A DNA stretch of 64,000 nt from Ornithodoros turicata (GCF_037126465.1 NC_088201.1:189312031-189376030), one strand, 5' to 3'; counted from the stretch's first letter, positions 11,983-23,609 are shown. Notes: generated by a model not told the origin, from the sequence alone. A program made the numbers and translations.

Positions 11983-11994
11983 ATTTCGCGTTTA
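11983..11994. repeat. 12-bp target-site duplication, left copy (A1)
   Basis: ATTTCGCGTTTA, repeated exactly at 17174-17185 on the other side of A1. It defines the A1 boundaries. Confidence 0.9.
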
Positions 11995-12243
11995 CCCCGC
12001 AGGGGGCACAGGCTTCGGCTGGTGTTTGGTGAGTGGCGCCACCACGGACCCTAGCCCCCAGTCCCAAGGTGTTATCCGTACCGTGCCGAGGGGATGAAAG
12101 GCGAAGGGTAGAAGCCTTGAACGGTGGCGGTCGGGGTCTTGGTCAAGCTCCGGCCGATGGGTTGTCGAAACTCCGGGACCTTCCCGTATGTATGAGTATG
12201 AAGTACGGGCGACTCTTTGGAATACTCGTTTCAACAAACCTGT

Positions 12244-13452
12244 ATGGGTAAATTTTCTTCTCCTCTTGAGATCGTGGCCGCAAAGCGACCACGGACCGAA
12301 GTTTCACAAAGTTCATATAAACAGTTCATTGCCAAGTATATAGTACTGTCTAGTGCAGACCCTGAAAAAGAGAAAAATGTACCACTAGGAAAGATGTCAC
12401 CATTTTTTATTGAAAAAGCGGTGGCGTCCCTGTCTAAAAATATCACTGAAATAAAACGTATCAGATCTGGTGACTTGCTCATAAAATGCACGAATGAGAA
12501 AGACTGCAACCGCATATTAAATGCTCATGAAATGATGGGAGTAAAGATTGCAGCTTCGATGCATAAAACACTAAACACTTGCAGGGGTGTCATCTCAGTC
12601 TTTGAGCTGGTTGACGTGCCACCTGAAGAAATCTTGATGGAGCTCAGGGACCAGGATGTCGTTGATGTACGCAAAATCAAAATCCGTAAAAATGGGGAGT
12701 ACATCACCACACGAAACATAGTACTGACTTTTGACAGGCCCACACTTCCAACAAAACTAAAAGTAGGCTACCTGTCAGTAGATGTCCGACCTTACATTCC
12801 GAACCCGTTGCGCTGTTTTCGGTGCAACAGGTTTGGACATGCTGCAGACGGGTGCCGCGGCTCTGCTTGTTGTGCACGGTGTGGAAAGAGTGACCATGAG
12901 ACCAAAGAATGCAAAGGGCCAGACTGCTGTGTCAATTGTTCTTCCAACCACCCATCCTACTCGAGGTCATGTACAAAGTGGAAATATGAAAAAGAAGTCC
13001 TGCACGTTAAGGTTACACAGAACATCAGTTACCCAGAAGCCAGAAAAAAAGTAGCTCCCATCTTTTTCGAAAAATCCTTTGCCACAGCCGTAAAACAGAA
13101 AGTAAAACTAGTAACACAGTTCACACAGACCGAGCAATCACTGCTGATAGAGACAACCACAAAAGAAGTCCAGGGAGGTGCACGTCCACCTCCAGTCCCC
13201 GAAACCCCAGTGGCGTCCCTAACACCGACGCCACCTCTGTCCTCACAGTCCACGGAGACCACATCCATGGACTGCGAGGACGAGACGAGCTCTGAGCGCT
13301 CCTTCGCGAGCACGAGCTCCCAAGTCCTCCAAAAGAATAGAGCTAGTCTGTCGGGGAGTGGGTCACTCCCTGACATATCTGACAAGGAGCTTGCGGCTGC
13401 GCGGAAGAAACCCACAAGGCCGCGGGTCACACCTCCAACAAAAAATAGATAA
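12244..13452 (+). CDS. A1 ORF1: three-knuckle nucleic-acid-binding protein
   Basis: The ATG at 12244 gives 402 residues. The N-terminal half contains a region resembling the RRM-like fold of I/Jockey ORF1 proteins (for example KMSPFFIEKAV and SGDLLIKCTN). From about residue 191 there are three CCHC knuckles: CFRCNRFGHAADGC, CARCGKSDHETKEC and CVNCSSNHPSYSRSC. The C-terminal tail is S/T/P-rich and probably disordered. The TAA stop (13450-13452) overlaps the ORF2 ATG as TAATG. The frame is open and almost identical to the ORF1 of A2. Its expected role is to coat element RNA in a ribonucleoprotein. Confidence 0.9.
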   Translation: MGKFSSPLEIVAAKRPRTEVSQSSYKQFIAKYIVLSSADPEKEKNVPLGKMSPFFIEKAVASLSKNITEIKRIRSGDLLIKCTNEKDCNRILNAHEMMGVKIAASMHKTLNTCRGVISVFELVDVPPEEILMELRDQDVVDVRKIKIRKNGEYITTRNIVLTFDRPTLPTKLKVGYLSVDVRPYIPNPLRCFRCNRFGHAADGCRGSACCARCGKSDHETKECKGPDCCVNCSSNHPSYSRSCTKWKYEKEVLHVKVTQNISYPEARKKVAPIFFEKSFATAVKQKVKLVTQFTQTEQSLLIETTTKEVQGGARPPPVPETPVASLTPTPPLSSQSTETTSMDCEDETSSERSFASTSSQVLQKNRASLSGSGSLPDISDKELAAARKKPTRPRVTPPTKNR

Positions 13453-16400
13453 TGAAAGCTTTTCAAAGTCGGCAAAAGTTTCTGACACACTTACTACTAC
13501 TTCTTAGTACTGCAACTATTATGCAGCACACGATCCTCCAATGGAATTGTCGTGGGTTCCTTTCTAACTTAGATGATGTGAACGATCTCTTCGAGACGTA
13601 TAATGCTACATGTTTTTGTCTTCAGGAAACATATTTGAACAACCAAACACAAAATCCACTGCGTAGACACAACATATTTCGAAGAGATCGAAGTGACGCC
13701 ACCCGAGCATCTGGTGGTGTAGCGATCATCACACGACGATCTCTCCCAACAAAAGCAATTCACCTAGTTACAAACTTGGAAGCTGTAGCTGTGCAGGTGT
13801 GTTTAGACAGGATCGTCACCATCTGCTCGGTATACTTGCCGCCATCAGACACTATTACACAAAAAGAATTAGAAGATTTATGCAGCCAACTTCCAAGTCC
13901 TTTTATAGTTCTATGTGACTTTAATGCTCATAATCCACTTTGGGGCAGTACAAGAACTGACACTCGAGGGAAAATGTTAGAGAAATTTTTATTATCAACA
14001 TCCATCTGTCTTTTAGACACAGGGGCACCTACATACATACATTCTTCAAGTCAGACTCTCTCAGCCTTAGACCTGTCTTTTTGCAGTCCATCCTTGTTTC
14101 AGGAGATAGAATGGACTGTAAAACAAAACCCACTTGGAAGTGACCACTTCCCAGTGGTGTTAAAATACCTTACTGTAGTCGGCACTCTGACGACACGCCC
14201 TCCCAGGTGGAAATTTGAAATAGCCGACTGGAGTCAGTTTTCTGAAAAATGTGACCTCTCTCTGATTCCTATTGATACGGTGACGATCGAGGAAGCTAGC
14301 AATCTTATTAGTAACATCATCCTCGATGCAGCAACACAATTCATTCCCCAGGCTTCTGGTCGTCTCCCAAAGCGATCTAAACCCTGGTGGAACAGTGAAT
14401 GCGAGGAAACTCGCAAACTTCAAAATCGGGCATGGGGCACATTTCGGAGGTACCCCACATCACAAAATCTCCTACTTTTTAAAAAGGCAAGAGCAAAGGC
14501 CAGGTGGACACGCAAACAAGCTAAGCGGTCCTCTTGGCACGCCTTTGTATCGTCTCTGTCTTGTAACACCCCATCCAAAGTGGTATGGGACAGACTTCGC
14601 AAAATCAGAGGAGAACACATCAGTCATTCCGTCCCTCTTTTAGAAGTTAACGGTCAGGTATGTGAAAGCCTAGAAGAGCAGGCGAATGCGCTTGGGGAGC
14701 ATTTCCAAAGAATTTCTGACTCATCTCATTATAGTAAAAACTTTCTTAAGATCAAAGACACTGCAGAAAAGAAGACAATTCGAATGAGTGGCGGGGACGA
14801 CCATGGATATAATCAGCCGTTTACTATGATAGAGCTGCAGAGGTCATTATCTTCAGCAAAGGCTACCTCACCTGGTCCAGACCGAGTGACATATTCCATG
14901 CTTCAGCACTTGTCCGAAACATCAAAAGAATGCTTGCTTCGTTTCTTCAACCGAATCTGGGCAGACAGCACATTACCATCCGCATGGAAAACTGCCACCG
15001 TTGTTCCACTGTTAAAACCTGGAAAAGACCCTTCAAATCCAACTAGCTATCGACCTATCGCTCTCACAAGCTGCATCGGCAAAACATTTGAGCGTATGGT
15101 CAATGGTCGGCTCGTCCATTTTCTAGAGGAAAACAAATGTCTCTCTGAACTTCAGTGTGGTTTTCGTGCCGGGCGGTCCACAACGGACCACCTGGTTCGA
15201 GTAGAAACAATGATACGTGAAGCTTTCGTCCGAAGACAACACTGCCTCTCTGTTTTCTTTGATCTTGAGAAGGCATACGATACTGCTTGGCGGTATGGTA
15301 TCCTACAAGACCTGTACTCTTTTGGGATCAGGGCGCGCATACTCAGGTGCGTCATGAACTTCCTACAAAACAGGACATGCCAAGTACGACTTGGAACGAC
15401 GCTATCTCGTGTTCTGGTTCAAGAGAATGGAGTGCCACAGGGATCTGTCCTGAGTGTTACTCTCTTCCTTGTGAAAATCAATTCAGTAGCCAATGTAATT
15501 CCCTAATTCACGTTTGATAGCAAACTTACTTTCCTACCGCACATTAAGAGCCTTAAAACTAAATGCATCAAGTCCCTAAGCCTCTTAAAGGTGCTGTCAC
15601 ACAGATCCTGGGGCGCAGATCGTGACACGTTGCATAGAATTTACATTTCGACAGTGAGGTCAAGATTGGACTATGGGTGCATTGTCTATGGATCTGCCCG
15701 CGAATCTGCTCTCAAGATTTTGAACCCAGTTCACCACCAGGGGTTGCATTTAATAACTGGTGCCTTTCGTACATCACCAGTTGAGAGTCTATATGTCGAA
15801 TCCAAGGAGTGGTCATTGGAGAGACGTAGGTTCTACCTCTCAGCATCATATGCGCTTAGAGTGAAAGGCTATCCAGAACATCCTGCACTCCAGTCTGTGA
15901 GGGAGACACGGTTTAAGCAGTTCTTTCTCACCAAACCCACAGTTATACCTCCTTTTAGTATGCGTGTGCTACAGGGAATCGAAACGTATGAGTTCATTGA
16001 GTATCACACACCAATTTTGCAAGCGTGTGTGGGAGCTCCGCCGTGGGACGTACTTCCAGAATGCAATTACTCTTTAGCTAAATATAACAAACATGGCACT
16101 CCACCATGTGTCCTCCAACAAGAATTCAGTTATGTAGCTGAAAGCTTTGGAGATCACACTGCTTTTTATACCGATGGGTCAAAGACACACACATCCGTTT
16201 CTTGTGCAATGGTTACTGAATCTTGCACGAAGTCTCAGCGGCTTCCAAACTCTGCATCAGTTTTTACTGCAGAGCTTTATGCAATAATCATGGCGCTTAG
16301 CTTCATCCTAGACCGTCAGATCAAGTCTTCGATCATCTACAGCGATTCACTCAGTTCTCTTAAAGCCATCTGTACAATACAGAAACAGAAAAATCACCTT

Positions 16401-16988
16401 GTATTAAGGGCCCGATATCTTGCAACCAAGGTAATCAAAAAAGGTCTCTGTTTAGGTTTTTGCTGGGTTCCCAGCCACGTTGGGATACCCGGCAATGAAC
16501 TCGCAGATGCAGCAGATGCAGCTGCGCTCTCTACTGAAGTGAGCCTATTGGAGAGTCCCTCTCAAGACCTTAGGTCAGTCCTGAGGAGGAAAATTAATGT
16601 GAAATGGCAACAAGAGTGGGCTACACGAGAAAACAACAAGCTTTGGATGTCAAAAAACACAATTTTAGGAAGCATACCGAGTTTTAAAAATCGTCTCCAT
16701 TCAGTAGTTTTTAGTCGCTTACGCATTGGTCACACACACCTCACACATGGTTTTTTACTGCGCCGGGAGGAACCACCGGAATGTACGCAGTGTGGGGAGC
16801 AGCTGTCTGTGCTGCACATCCTAATCACGTGTCCTGCACATGAACCTCATCGTCAGTATCACTTTAAAGAGCTTTACAAATATCAGTTGCCACTTCATCC
16901 AGCCTTGTTGTTGGGTGATGAGCCTCTTTTACCCTTCATGAGAGTTTTTAACTATTTTAAAGATATTGGCTATTTAAATACAATATAG
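13452..16988 (+). pseudogene. A1 ORF2: endonuclease-RT-RNase H with catalytic deletion
   Basis: The frame starts at 13452 inside TAATG and encodes a hydrophobic leader. The AP endonuclease follows (LQWNCRG, LQETYL, GSDHFPVV), then RT blocks up to QENGVPQGSVLS. After ...NVIP a TAA at 15504-15506 ends it. Comparison with A2 shows that 257 bp (A2 34378-34634) are replaced by five bases, CTAAT. The net loss of 252 bp is in frame, but the filler creates the stop and the YVDD motif is gone. The frame reopens to 16988 with RNase H (FYTDGSK, FTAELYA, YSDSLSS) and the CCHC tail CTQCGEQLSVLHILITC. The endonuclease also has GDFNAH changed to CDFNAH. Confidence 0.92.
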
Positions 16989-17111
16989 TTTTACCCAGCT
17001 GCTCATGTATCTTGTTTTACTGTCTAAACATTTCTAAAACTATGGTTTTAGTTTAATCTTGCTGCTTTTACATTGTCACCAACCATCCCCATTGTCTTTT
17101 CACCATAGCTT

Positions 17112-17144
17112 TGGCGCACTATGACCCTAGTTGTCCGTGCGCCA
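17112..17144 (+). promoter_or_regulatory. 3'-terminal hairpin of A1
   Basis: TGGCGCAC (17112-17119) pairs perfectly with GTGCGCCA (17137-17144) around a 17-base loop containing TAGTTG. It is followed by TAAAAACCTGAA and the (TCA)n tail. The same structure recurs in A2, B1, B2 and the orphan tail at 52241, with compensatory change. It is the likely recognition site for the element's own reverse transcriptase. Confidence 0.75.
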
Positions 17145-17173
17145 TAAAAACCTGAATCATCATCATCATCATC

Positions 17174-17185
17174 ATTTCGCGTTTA
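17174..17185. repeat. 12-bp target-site duplication, right copy (A1)
   Basis: ATTTCGCGTTTA, matching 11983-11994. The host sequence (long-inverted-repeat element) resumes immediately after it. Confidence 0.9.
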
Positions 17186-17423
17186 TGGCGCTTGATTTTT
17201 TATGCTATAGCTGAACTTCTTTTTTAGTTGTCTAAGTTGCTTCAAATAGATCTAGGAAATCCACCAGTGAAGAGGGTGAGGCGAGAGGTCGTCCACTTGC
17301 AGGCACGCATGAAGCGTCTTTGTCAGTACCTGCATCCGTGGGGCGCTCATATAGGATTTTTTCCCAAGGGGGGACAGCAAAGTGCTTCCAGTGGGGCAAA
17401 GCGTGCAACCACCTCACCTCTTT
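17186..17423. other. Internal segment of the long-inverted-repeat element
   Basis: This interior piece lies between A1 and B1. A minus-strand frame of ~65 codons runs through it (stop at 17232), with a run resembling RWLHALPHWKHFAVPPWEK, but I recognise no family and see no start. It may be a captured exon or chance. Confidence 0.3.
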
Positions 17424-17435
17424 CCTTGGGGACAG
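17424..17435. repeat. 12-bp target-site duplication, left copy (B1)
   Basis: CCTTGGGGACAG, repeated exactly at 24983-24994. Confidence 0.88.
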
Positions 17436-17937
17436 TCCGGCGTCGGGAAATTGGCGCCCCCATCGCCCGGCAGCAGCCGCAGTAGCCCCCTCCTGCATTC
17501 ACGGTTGGGTCGCCGCAGGAGGGAGACCCCCACGTATAGCTGTGCGTGGCTTTCCCGTGTCTGGGGAAAGGGGGATCCTGGCGGTTGAGTGGACCCGGAG
17601 GTTGTTTTGGACCCTTCGGGGCCCCTCCGGGAAAGCAACACACCGCTTTGGCCCCTGCTTCCCATAGTCGGGTGGTCCTGGAAGGCCCGGCCAGGAGTAT
17701 TCAGCTAGTCACCATCTCACTTTCCATTGCTTTCTCTTTATCTTCTCCCCTCCTTGCTCCCCTCCTTTTTTCACCTTCTTTGGCGGCAAGGGTCAACCTT
17801 GGGCAGTTCTTTTCACTCTCCAGAAAGCTGCACTTGGGTATCATGCAGAGGTACCTGCTACTGCATGGTATGCAGTCCCTTGGTTGGGCTCCGTGGTGGG
17901 TGGCAGGACTTCTGCACCGAATGTCATTAGTTTTCTT
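17436..17937 (+). promoter_or_regulatory. B1 5' UTR and presumed internal promoter
   Basis: GC-rich leader of about 500 bp without a plus-strand ORF. The first ~280 bp match the leader of B2 (45672 onward) almost base for base, and good similarity continues to the ORF1 start. Non-LTR elements transcribe from an internal 5' promoter, so the leader is the expected site. The minus-strand frames across it are open in both copies but have no start or domain support. Confidence 0.6.
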
Positions 17938-19116
17938 ATGGACAAAATCAACCCAAAAAAACCCGATCGGCGCCCGAAGAGGAGCCGCACCGAAGAACAA
18001 ATGTTGAATTTCTTCGATCTAAGTCGTCCGGAACCTTGGTTTGCCAAGTTCCTGATACTTCACTCAGATGACGAAGCTAAACAACTATCCAAAGCATCTC
18101 CTTTTCTTGTTGCTAGGGCACTTGAAAACGTAATAGGAAAGTCCTTTCAGGCCAAGAAACTCAGCTCAGGAGACATTCAGGTGGAGGTCAACAACAAAGA
18201 ACAAAGTATAGCACTGCAATCTCTAAAGAACATCGGGGAGATACCTGTCTCAGTTACAACACACCGAACACTGAACACCGTTAAGGGAGTCATTTCCGAA
18301 GAAGAGTTAATCGAGTGCAGCGAAACTGAAATTGAAGAGGGCCTGAAAGAGCAAGGTGTCGTCTCCACCAAACGTATAATTATGCGAAGAGATGGCAAAG
18401 AGATCCCGACAAAGCATATCATCCTGTCATTTAAGCTGCACACACTTCCTTCTACTATTAAAGCCGGTTATGTCAATTGCCATGTCAGGCCATTTATTCC
18501 AAACCCTCGTCGCTGTTTCAAATGCCAGCGCTTTGGGCACAGCTCCCAAGTCTGTCGAGGACAGTTGGTGTGTCCCAGATGTGCTGGCAAAGAACATACT
18601 CCTGAGTCGTGCACAAAAGACTTCCACTGTGCTAACTGTGATGGGGGGCACCCGGTCTATTCTCGGTCCTGCCCACGGTGGAAAGAAGAAAAAGAAATAT
18701 TGAAAATAAAAACAGAACAGAACTTAAACTACAAAGCAGCACGAGCACAGCTCGAGTTCAGACAGAAAGGAAGTTTTTCCGACGTGGTGCGTAGGGGAGT
18801 GGCGCCACCGAGGAAGTCCGTGGAGACACAGACCTGTTTTTCGGGTTCTGAGTCTCCACTCTACACTCCCCAACCCGAGAAGGCTGGAGACACTCCGGTG
18901 TCTTCTGCCGTGACGGAGGCCAGCCGTTCAACTGGCCACAAAGAAACAGCCATGGCCTCCTCTAAGGTCGATGGCACACCGTCAGTTTGGGACGGGGTCG
19001 TAAAAGCCCCTTCCCAAAAAGGCACCCAAAGTATGGAGGTCGACGATGACGACTGCATGTCGCAGAAGTCATCGTCGAGCCTTCCCAGCATTCCTTCACA
19101 AGGGAAGGAAAAATGA
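17938..19116 (+). CDS. B1 ORF1: three-knuckle nucleic-acid-binding protein
   Basis: The first ATG in the frame is at 17938 and gives 392 residues ending in TGA. A basic N-terminus (KKPDRRPKRSR) precedes an RRM-like segment (KFLILHSDD, ASPFLVARALE). Three CCHC knuckles follow: CFKCQRFGHSSQVC, CPRCAGKEHTPESC and CANCDGGHPVYSRSC. The acidic C-terminal tail contains DDDDC. The protein resembles B2 ORF1 (shared PEPWFAKFL and MRRDGKEIPTKHIILSFKL) much more than A ORF1. The frame has no visible lesion. The ORF2 ATG lies 75 bases beyond the stop, so the tight TAATG coupling of A is absent. Confidence 0.88.
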   Translation: MDKINPKKPDRRPKRSRTEEQMLNFFDLSRPEPWFAKFLILHSDDEAKQLSKASPFLVARALENVIGKSFQAKKLSSGDIQVEVNNKEQSIALQSLKNIGEIPVSVTTHRTLNTVKGVISEEELIECSETEIEEGLKEQGVVSTKRIIMRRDGKEIPTKHIILSFKLHTLPSTIKAGYVNCHVRPFIPNPRRCFKCQRFGHSSQVCRGQLVCPRCAGKEHTPESCTKDFHCANCDGGHPVYSRSCPRWKEEKEILKIKTEQNLNYKAARAQLEFRQKGSFSDVVRRGVAPPRKSVETQTCFSGSESPLYTPQPEKAGDTPVSSAVTEASRSTGHKETAMASSKVDGTPSVWDGVVKAPSQKGTQSMEVDDDDCMSQKSSSSLPSIPSQGKEK

Positions 19117-21764
19117 GAAAAGGGACGAGGAAGGGGTTTCAAAGGGAATGATCAACAGAAACAACCCCCGCGAAGGGTCCAACCCCCCTAAATGGTACAA
19201 GTCTTTCATAGTCGGTGTCACCAAGTGCTGCGCCTTCTTTTCCTCCTTTTTAGTGTGACCGTTATGAACCACTTCCTCCAGTGGAACTGCCGTGGTTTAC
19301 TGTCTAACTTAGACGACATTAACGATCTCTTCGACAAGTACAATGCAGCATGTTTCTGCCTCCAAGAAACATATTTAAACACACACACAACAAATCCAAT
19401 TCGTAGACACAATGTATTTCGAAGAGATCGAACCAACGCCACTCGCGCATCTGGCGGTGTGGCTATCGTCACACGAGGAAATGTTCCGTCTAAAGAAGTC
19501 CACTTGGTTACAGACTTGGAAGCCGTAGCCGTGCAGATGTGTCTGGACAGAATTGTCACCATCTGCTCGGTCTATTTGCCACCATCAGGAAGTTTTGCAC
19601 AGAGAGATATAGAACACTTAATCAGCCAACTTCCAACTCCATTTATACTCCTAGGCGACTTTAACGCCCACAATCTGCTTTGGGGCAGTGCAAGAACCGA
19701 CAGCCGAGGGAAAATGTTGGAAAGGGTGTTGTTATCAACTTCCATCTGTATGTTAAATACAGGAGCACCGACGTACGTCCACTGTTCAAGTCAGTCGTTC
19801 TCGGTCCTAGATATATCACTGTGCAGTCCATCTCTATATCAAGATATAGAATGGAGCGTGGAAGAAAACCCACTTGGGAGTGATCACTTTCCAGTGGTCC
19901 TCAAATATATGTGTGCAGTCAATAGTCTGACAGCATGCCCCCCTAGATGGAAGCTGCAACATGCCGACTGGGACACATTCTCTAAAAGATGTGACCTGTC
20001 GTTAATCCCTGTGGAGAGGATGACGATTGAAGAGGCCAACAATGTAATTACCAACGTCATCCTCGATGCAGCAACACAATCCATTCCCCAGACTTCCGGT
20101 CGTCTACCGAAACGACCCAAGCCATGGTGGAACAGCGAGTGCAAGGAAACTCGTAAACTTCAAAATCGTGCGTGGGGTACATTTCGGAGGTACCCCACAT
20201 CACAAAATCTTCTTTTGTTTAAAAAGGCGAGAGCCAAGGCCAGATGGACGCGGAAACAAGCAAAGCGGTCATCGTGGCACAACTTCGTGTCTTCCCTATC
20301 TCACAGTACCCCATCCAAAGTGGTGTGGGACAGACTTCGCAAAATCAGAGGAGAACACCGCAGTTATACAATCCCTCTCTTAGAAGTCAACGGGCAAGTG
20401 TGCGGAAGCCTTCAAGAACAGGCGGATGCGCTCGGACAACATTTTGAACGTGTCTCTGATTCATCCCACTACAGTCACGAATTTCTCAGAATAAAAACAA
20501 ACGCTGAGAAACGAAAAATTCCCATGAGTGGTGGTGATGAGTACGTATACAATCAGCCATTCACGATGGTGGAGCTTCAGCGATCTCTATCCGCTGCTAA
20601 AGCCACTTCCCCGGGCCCAGACAGAGTAACCTACTCCATGCTGTGCCACCTGTCTGATGACTCAAAAAAATTATTGCTCCTTTTCTTTAACCGCGTTTGG
20701 GCAGAGGGAACATTACCAATATTATGGAAGACTGCGATTGTCATTCCCCTTCTCAAGCCAAGAAAAAAAGCATCGAATCCAGCCAGTTACAGACCTATCG
20801 CCCTTACGAGTTGTATTGGGAAGACGTTTGAGAGGATGGTCAATAACCGGCTGGTTCATCATCTGGAAGAAAATGATTTCCTTTCTGAATTTCAATGTGG
20901 TTTTCGAACGGGGTGCTCCACTTTGGATCACCTTGTTCGGCTAGAAACCACTATTCGTGAAGCCTTCGTCAGAAGACAACATTGCTTATCCGTTTTCTTT
21001 GACTTAGAGAAAGCGTATGACACCGCGTGGCGACATGGTATTCTGCAGGATCTTCACTCCTTTGGCGTGGAGGGCAGACTCCTTAGATGCATTTCAAACT
21101 TCCTCCAGCACAGATCCTTTAGAGTGCGACTGGGAACCACTCAATCCCGCCCGTTCGTACAAGAGAATGGTGTCCCGCAGGGATCCGTTCTCAGTGTTGT
21201 CTTATTTATTGTGAAAATCAACTCTGTGACCAATGTCATCCCACCCTCCATATCTTTCTCCTTGTACGTGGATGACATTCAAATATCTTGTTGCTCCACG
21301 AACCTGTCAATATGCGAACGACAGATGCAGGTGGCCATCAACAATATGGCCAAGTGGTCTTCATCAAATGGATTTAAATTTTCAGCTGAGAAAACTGTGT
21401 GTGTCCATTTCTCTAGGATTAGAGGACTGTTTTCACCACCTACACTCCAGCTTAACCAACAAGATATCCTTGTTCAACCAGAAGCCAAATTTCTTGGCAT
21501 CACTTTTGACTCAAAGCTGACCTTCAAGGCTCATGTCCAAAACCTAAAGATAAAGTGTGTCAAGTCACTAAACATTCTAAAAATCATTTCGCACAGATCT
21601 TGGGGTGCAGACCAGGAAACACTGCACCAAGTGTATACTGCATGTATTCGCTCAAAACTTGATTATGGGTCATTTGTCTACGGCTCTGCTCGCGAGTCGG
21701 TGTTGAAAGCCCTGGACCCTGTCCATCACCAGGGGCTCAGGCTTGTGCTTGGCGCCTTCCGAAC

Positions 21765-23609
21765 CACGACCTACTTAATAAGAGAACGACCAGTTCACTT
21801 GACCCCCCTTCCAGCGCCGGCTTTTTTGTTTCACATGTTTGCCGCAGGAGCATTGGTGGCGCTGCCGACATTCCCTACTTCAATGGGGGTTGTAGTGCTT
21901 ATGCGGTAGCTTTCTACGGACTTCTTCGCATCCGCGTGCCTTATTTGTGCAGATATTTGTGCCTTCTTTTTTTGTTTTTTGCCAAACATATCGTAATCTT
22001 TACGCACCAAACCGCCACGAAGACCTCAGTTCACATGAGCATGGTTTATTCCGTAGTGCTTTTTTGCAAGGCAAGATGCCTCCTCGCGTAAAAAGCGAAA
22101 AAGTGTGCTGTCATCCATCTGAGATATTTCTCTAAAACCTTGCAATTCAGCTGCGGTCACTTTTACTTTGCCCCTTAACATATTACTAACATTCCTTCCT
22201 TTTCTTTTTGAGCATGTAGAAGAGATTTCCTACAACAATTCACTTTGGAGATACCGAGTGTGTACATACAGACGCACTTGTTCAGTGCGTGATGGAACCA
22301 ACTTTAAATTAATCTTAAATTTAACTAACGGCATACAGGAGCGTATCGCCACAGGAAGAGCAGCAGGAACTGCTCTTAACCTATGGCCCTTTTTTACCAA
22401 CAGTGGTTAACTCTGGACTAAGATCCAGCGTTGCGTGATCTGATGAATATTCCAGTGACAGTAACTTCCTTTAGTGTAGCATAGTTAAGCGTTAAATTCA
22501 AGTTAAGGGACCGTTGTTCTCGGTTCAAATGCTAATTGGTGATGGTGAAACCGGGCCTTAGTCTATCACTGAAGGACTGGAACCGAAGCGGATATCGGTT
22601 TGGTTACGGTTCAGTGTCAGAACTCTGAAAGCTGTTACAGGTAGGAGGCTCGCCGTTTTAATGCTTGTGGTTACCGGTAACCAAGCAGTTGAACCGGTAC
22701 TTTTTCGGTTTTCTTTAGGATGTATCTGCTGGCCGCGTGGATGTCGCAGAAGCACGTTCAACGCCACTAATCAGAGTTGTAAAGAAATATATATCGCATC
22801 CAAAGCTGATCGCGTTCACGCGTGAGCATATTCTTATAAACCGGTAACCGAAATCACATAATTAGGTTCAGGTTGCGGCTTTGGTTAGTTGCGAATGGTG
22901 GATTGCAGATGTGGATATGGAAGAAATTTGGGTTCCAAGTCGTCTTCGGTTTGGCCCCGGTTTCAGTCCCTGCGCGCACTTCCACGTGCCAGAGCATGAT
23001 TGTCTCCACTGCTGGATCGCCAATGAGTTGATTGGACAGCGATATGGGGGTGGTGAAAGGGCTCACTCTTGTCTGCCTCACAGATGTTACGACTAAAGCC
23101 CTGGAGGGAAACGCGTCCTGGGGCAACTTCAGTGGAATTGTGCGGAGATATGTCTAAACGTGTCTGATGAAAACCCACGAAAAAATCTACACTGCACATC
23201 CAGCTCCGGGACTCGAACCCGGGTACCTCCCAAGTTCTCCCAGGTATGGGGGAACTTGCTTTTCAAGGACGGCGTGGTATCAAATGAAGTACTGCGTACC
23301 AATATGTCATCGCACGAGAAAACAAAATAAACGGCGTCCATGTAAAGTATACCCCGACAAAACGAGCACAGGAGTCGATGTTGTACACTACAAATCAATA
23401 TGGACATCGAAAAGATGTACACGAGTCAATACGAACACCATCTCGTCACATGTCCCAATGCGGAGTCCCCCTGTTTTAGGGAATGTGGGCAGCGCGCCAA
23501 GCGGGCGTTTCACCTGTGAGAGGAGGAAATTGCGAGGAGGTTCCGCGGACAGCCGCTCCATAGGGATTTGGGAAAGTGACCTGGTCGCTCTCTTATTAAG
23601 TAGGTCGTG
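21765..23609. mobile_element. 1,845-bp inverted-repeat DNA transposon with 8-bp duplication
   Basis: The ends are CACGACCTACTTAATAAGAG at 21765 and its reverse complement ending at 23609. The inverted match continues, with a few mismatches, for about 35 bp (GACCAGnTCACTT). TTCCGAAC at 21757-21764 and 23610-23617 is a perfect 8-bp target-site duplication, as made by hAT and P-type transposases. No transposase frame is visible, so it is non-autonomous or a scrambled carrier. It contains a tRNA-like segment near 23195-23230 and a segment rich in ACCGG words at 22550-22710. Confidence 0.85.
23130..23290 (-). repeat. Possible tRNA-derived SINE fragment
   Basis: On the minus strand, GGTTCGAGTCC (around 23209-23221), framed by CCCGG, is a near-perfect RNA polymerase III B box. 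It is followed by GAGCTGGATGTG and a T-rich stretch. I could not place a clear A box 35-60 bases upstream, so this is either a SINE remnant or a degenerate tRNA gene. Confidence 0.35.

Larger units (their letters stand above)
11995..17173 (+). mobile_element. I-type non-LTR retrotransposon A1 (internally deleted)
   Basis: The element starts at CCCCGCAGGGGGC and ends in a (TCA)n tail. It is bounded by the 12-bp duplication ATTTCGCGTTTA. It is nearly identical to A2 (30870-36293) across its length, differing by scattered single bases and one net 252-bp deletion in ORF2. The 5' UTR of about 250 bp is GC-rich, with a potential UUCG-capped hairpin near its start. The short distance to A2 in sequence indicates recent transposition from a common source. 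Confidence 0.92.

Noticed and set aside
11995..12110. Possible HDV-like self-cleaving ribozyme at the 5' end of A1/A2 (CACTGGC-TTCG-GCCGGTG hairpin and GGGGGC/GCCCCC pair)
   Set aside because: I could not fit the double-pseudoknot or place the catalytic C. The hairpin is real, but a ribozyme is not supported without a covariance search.
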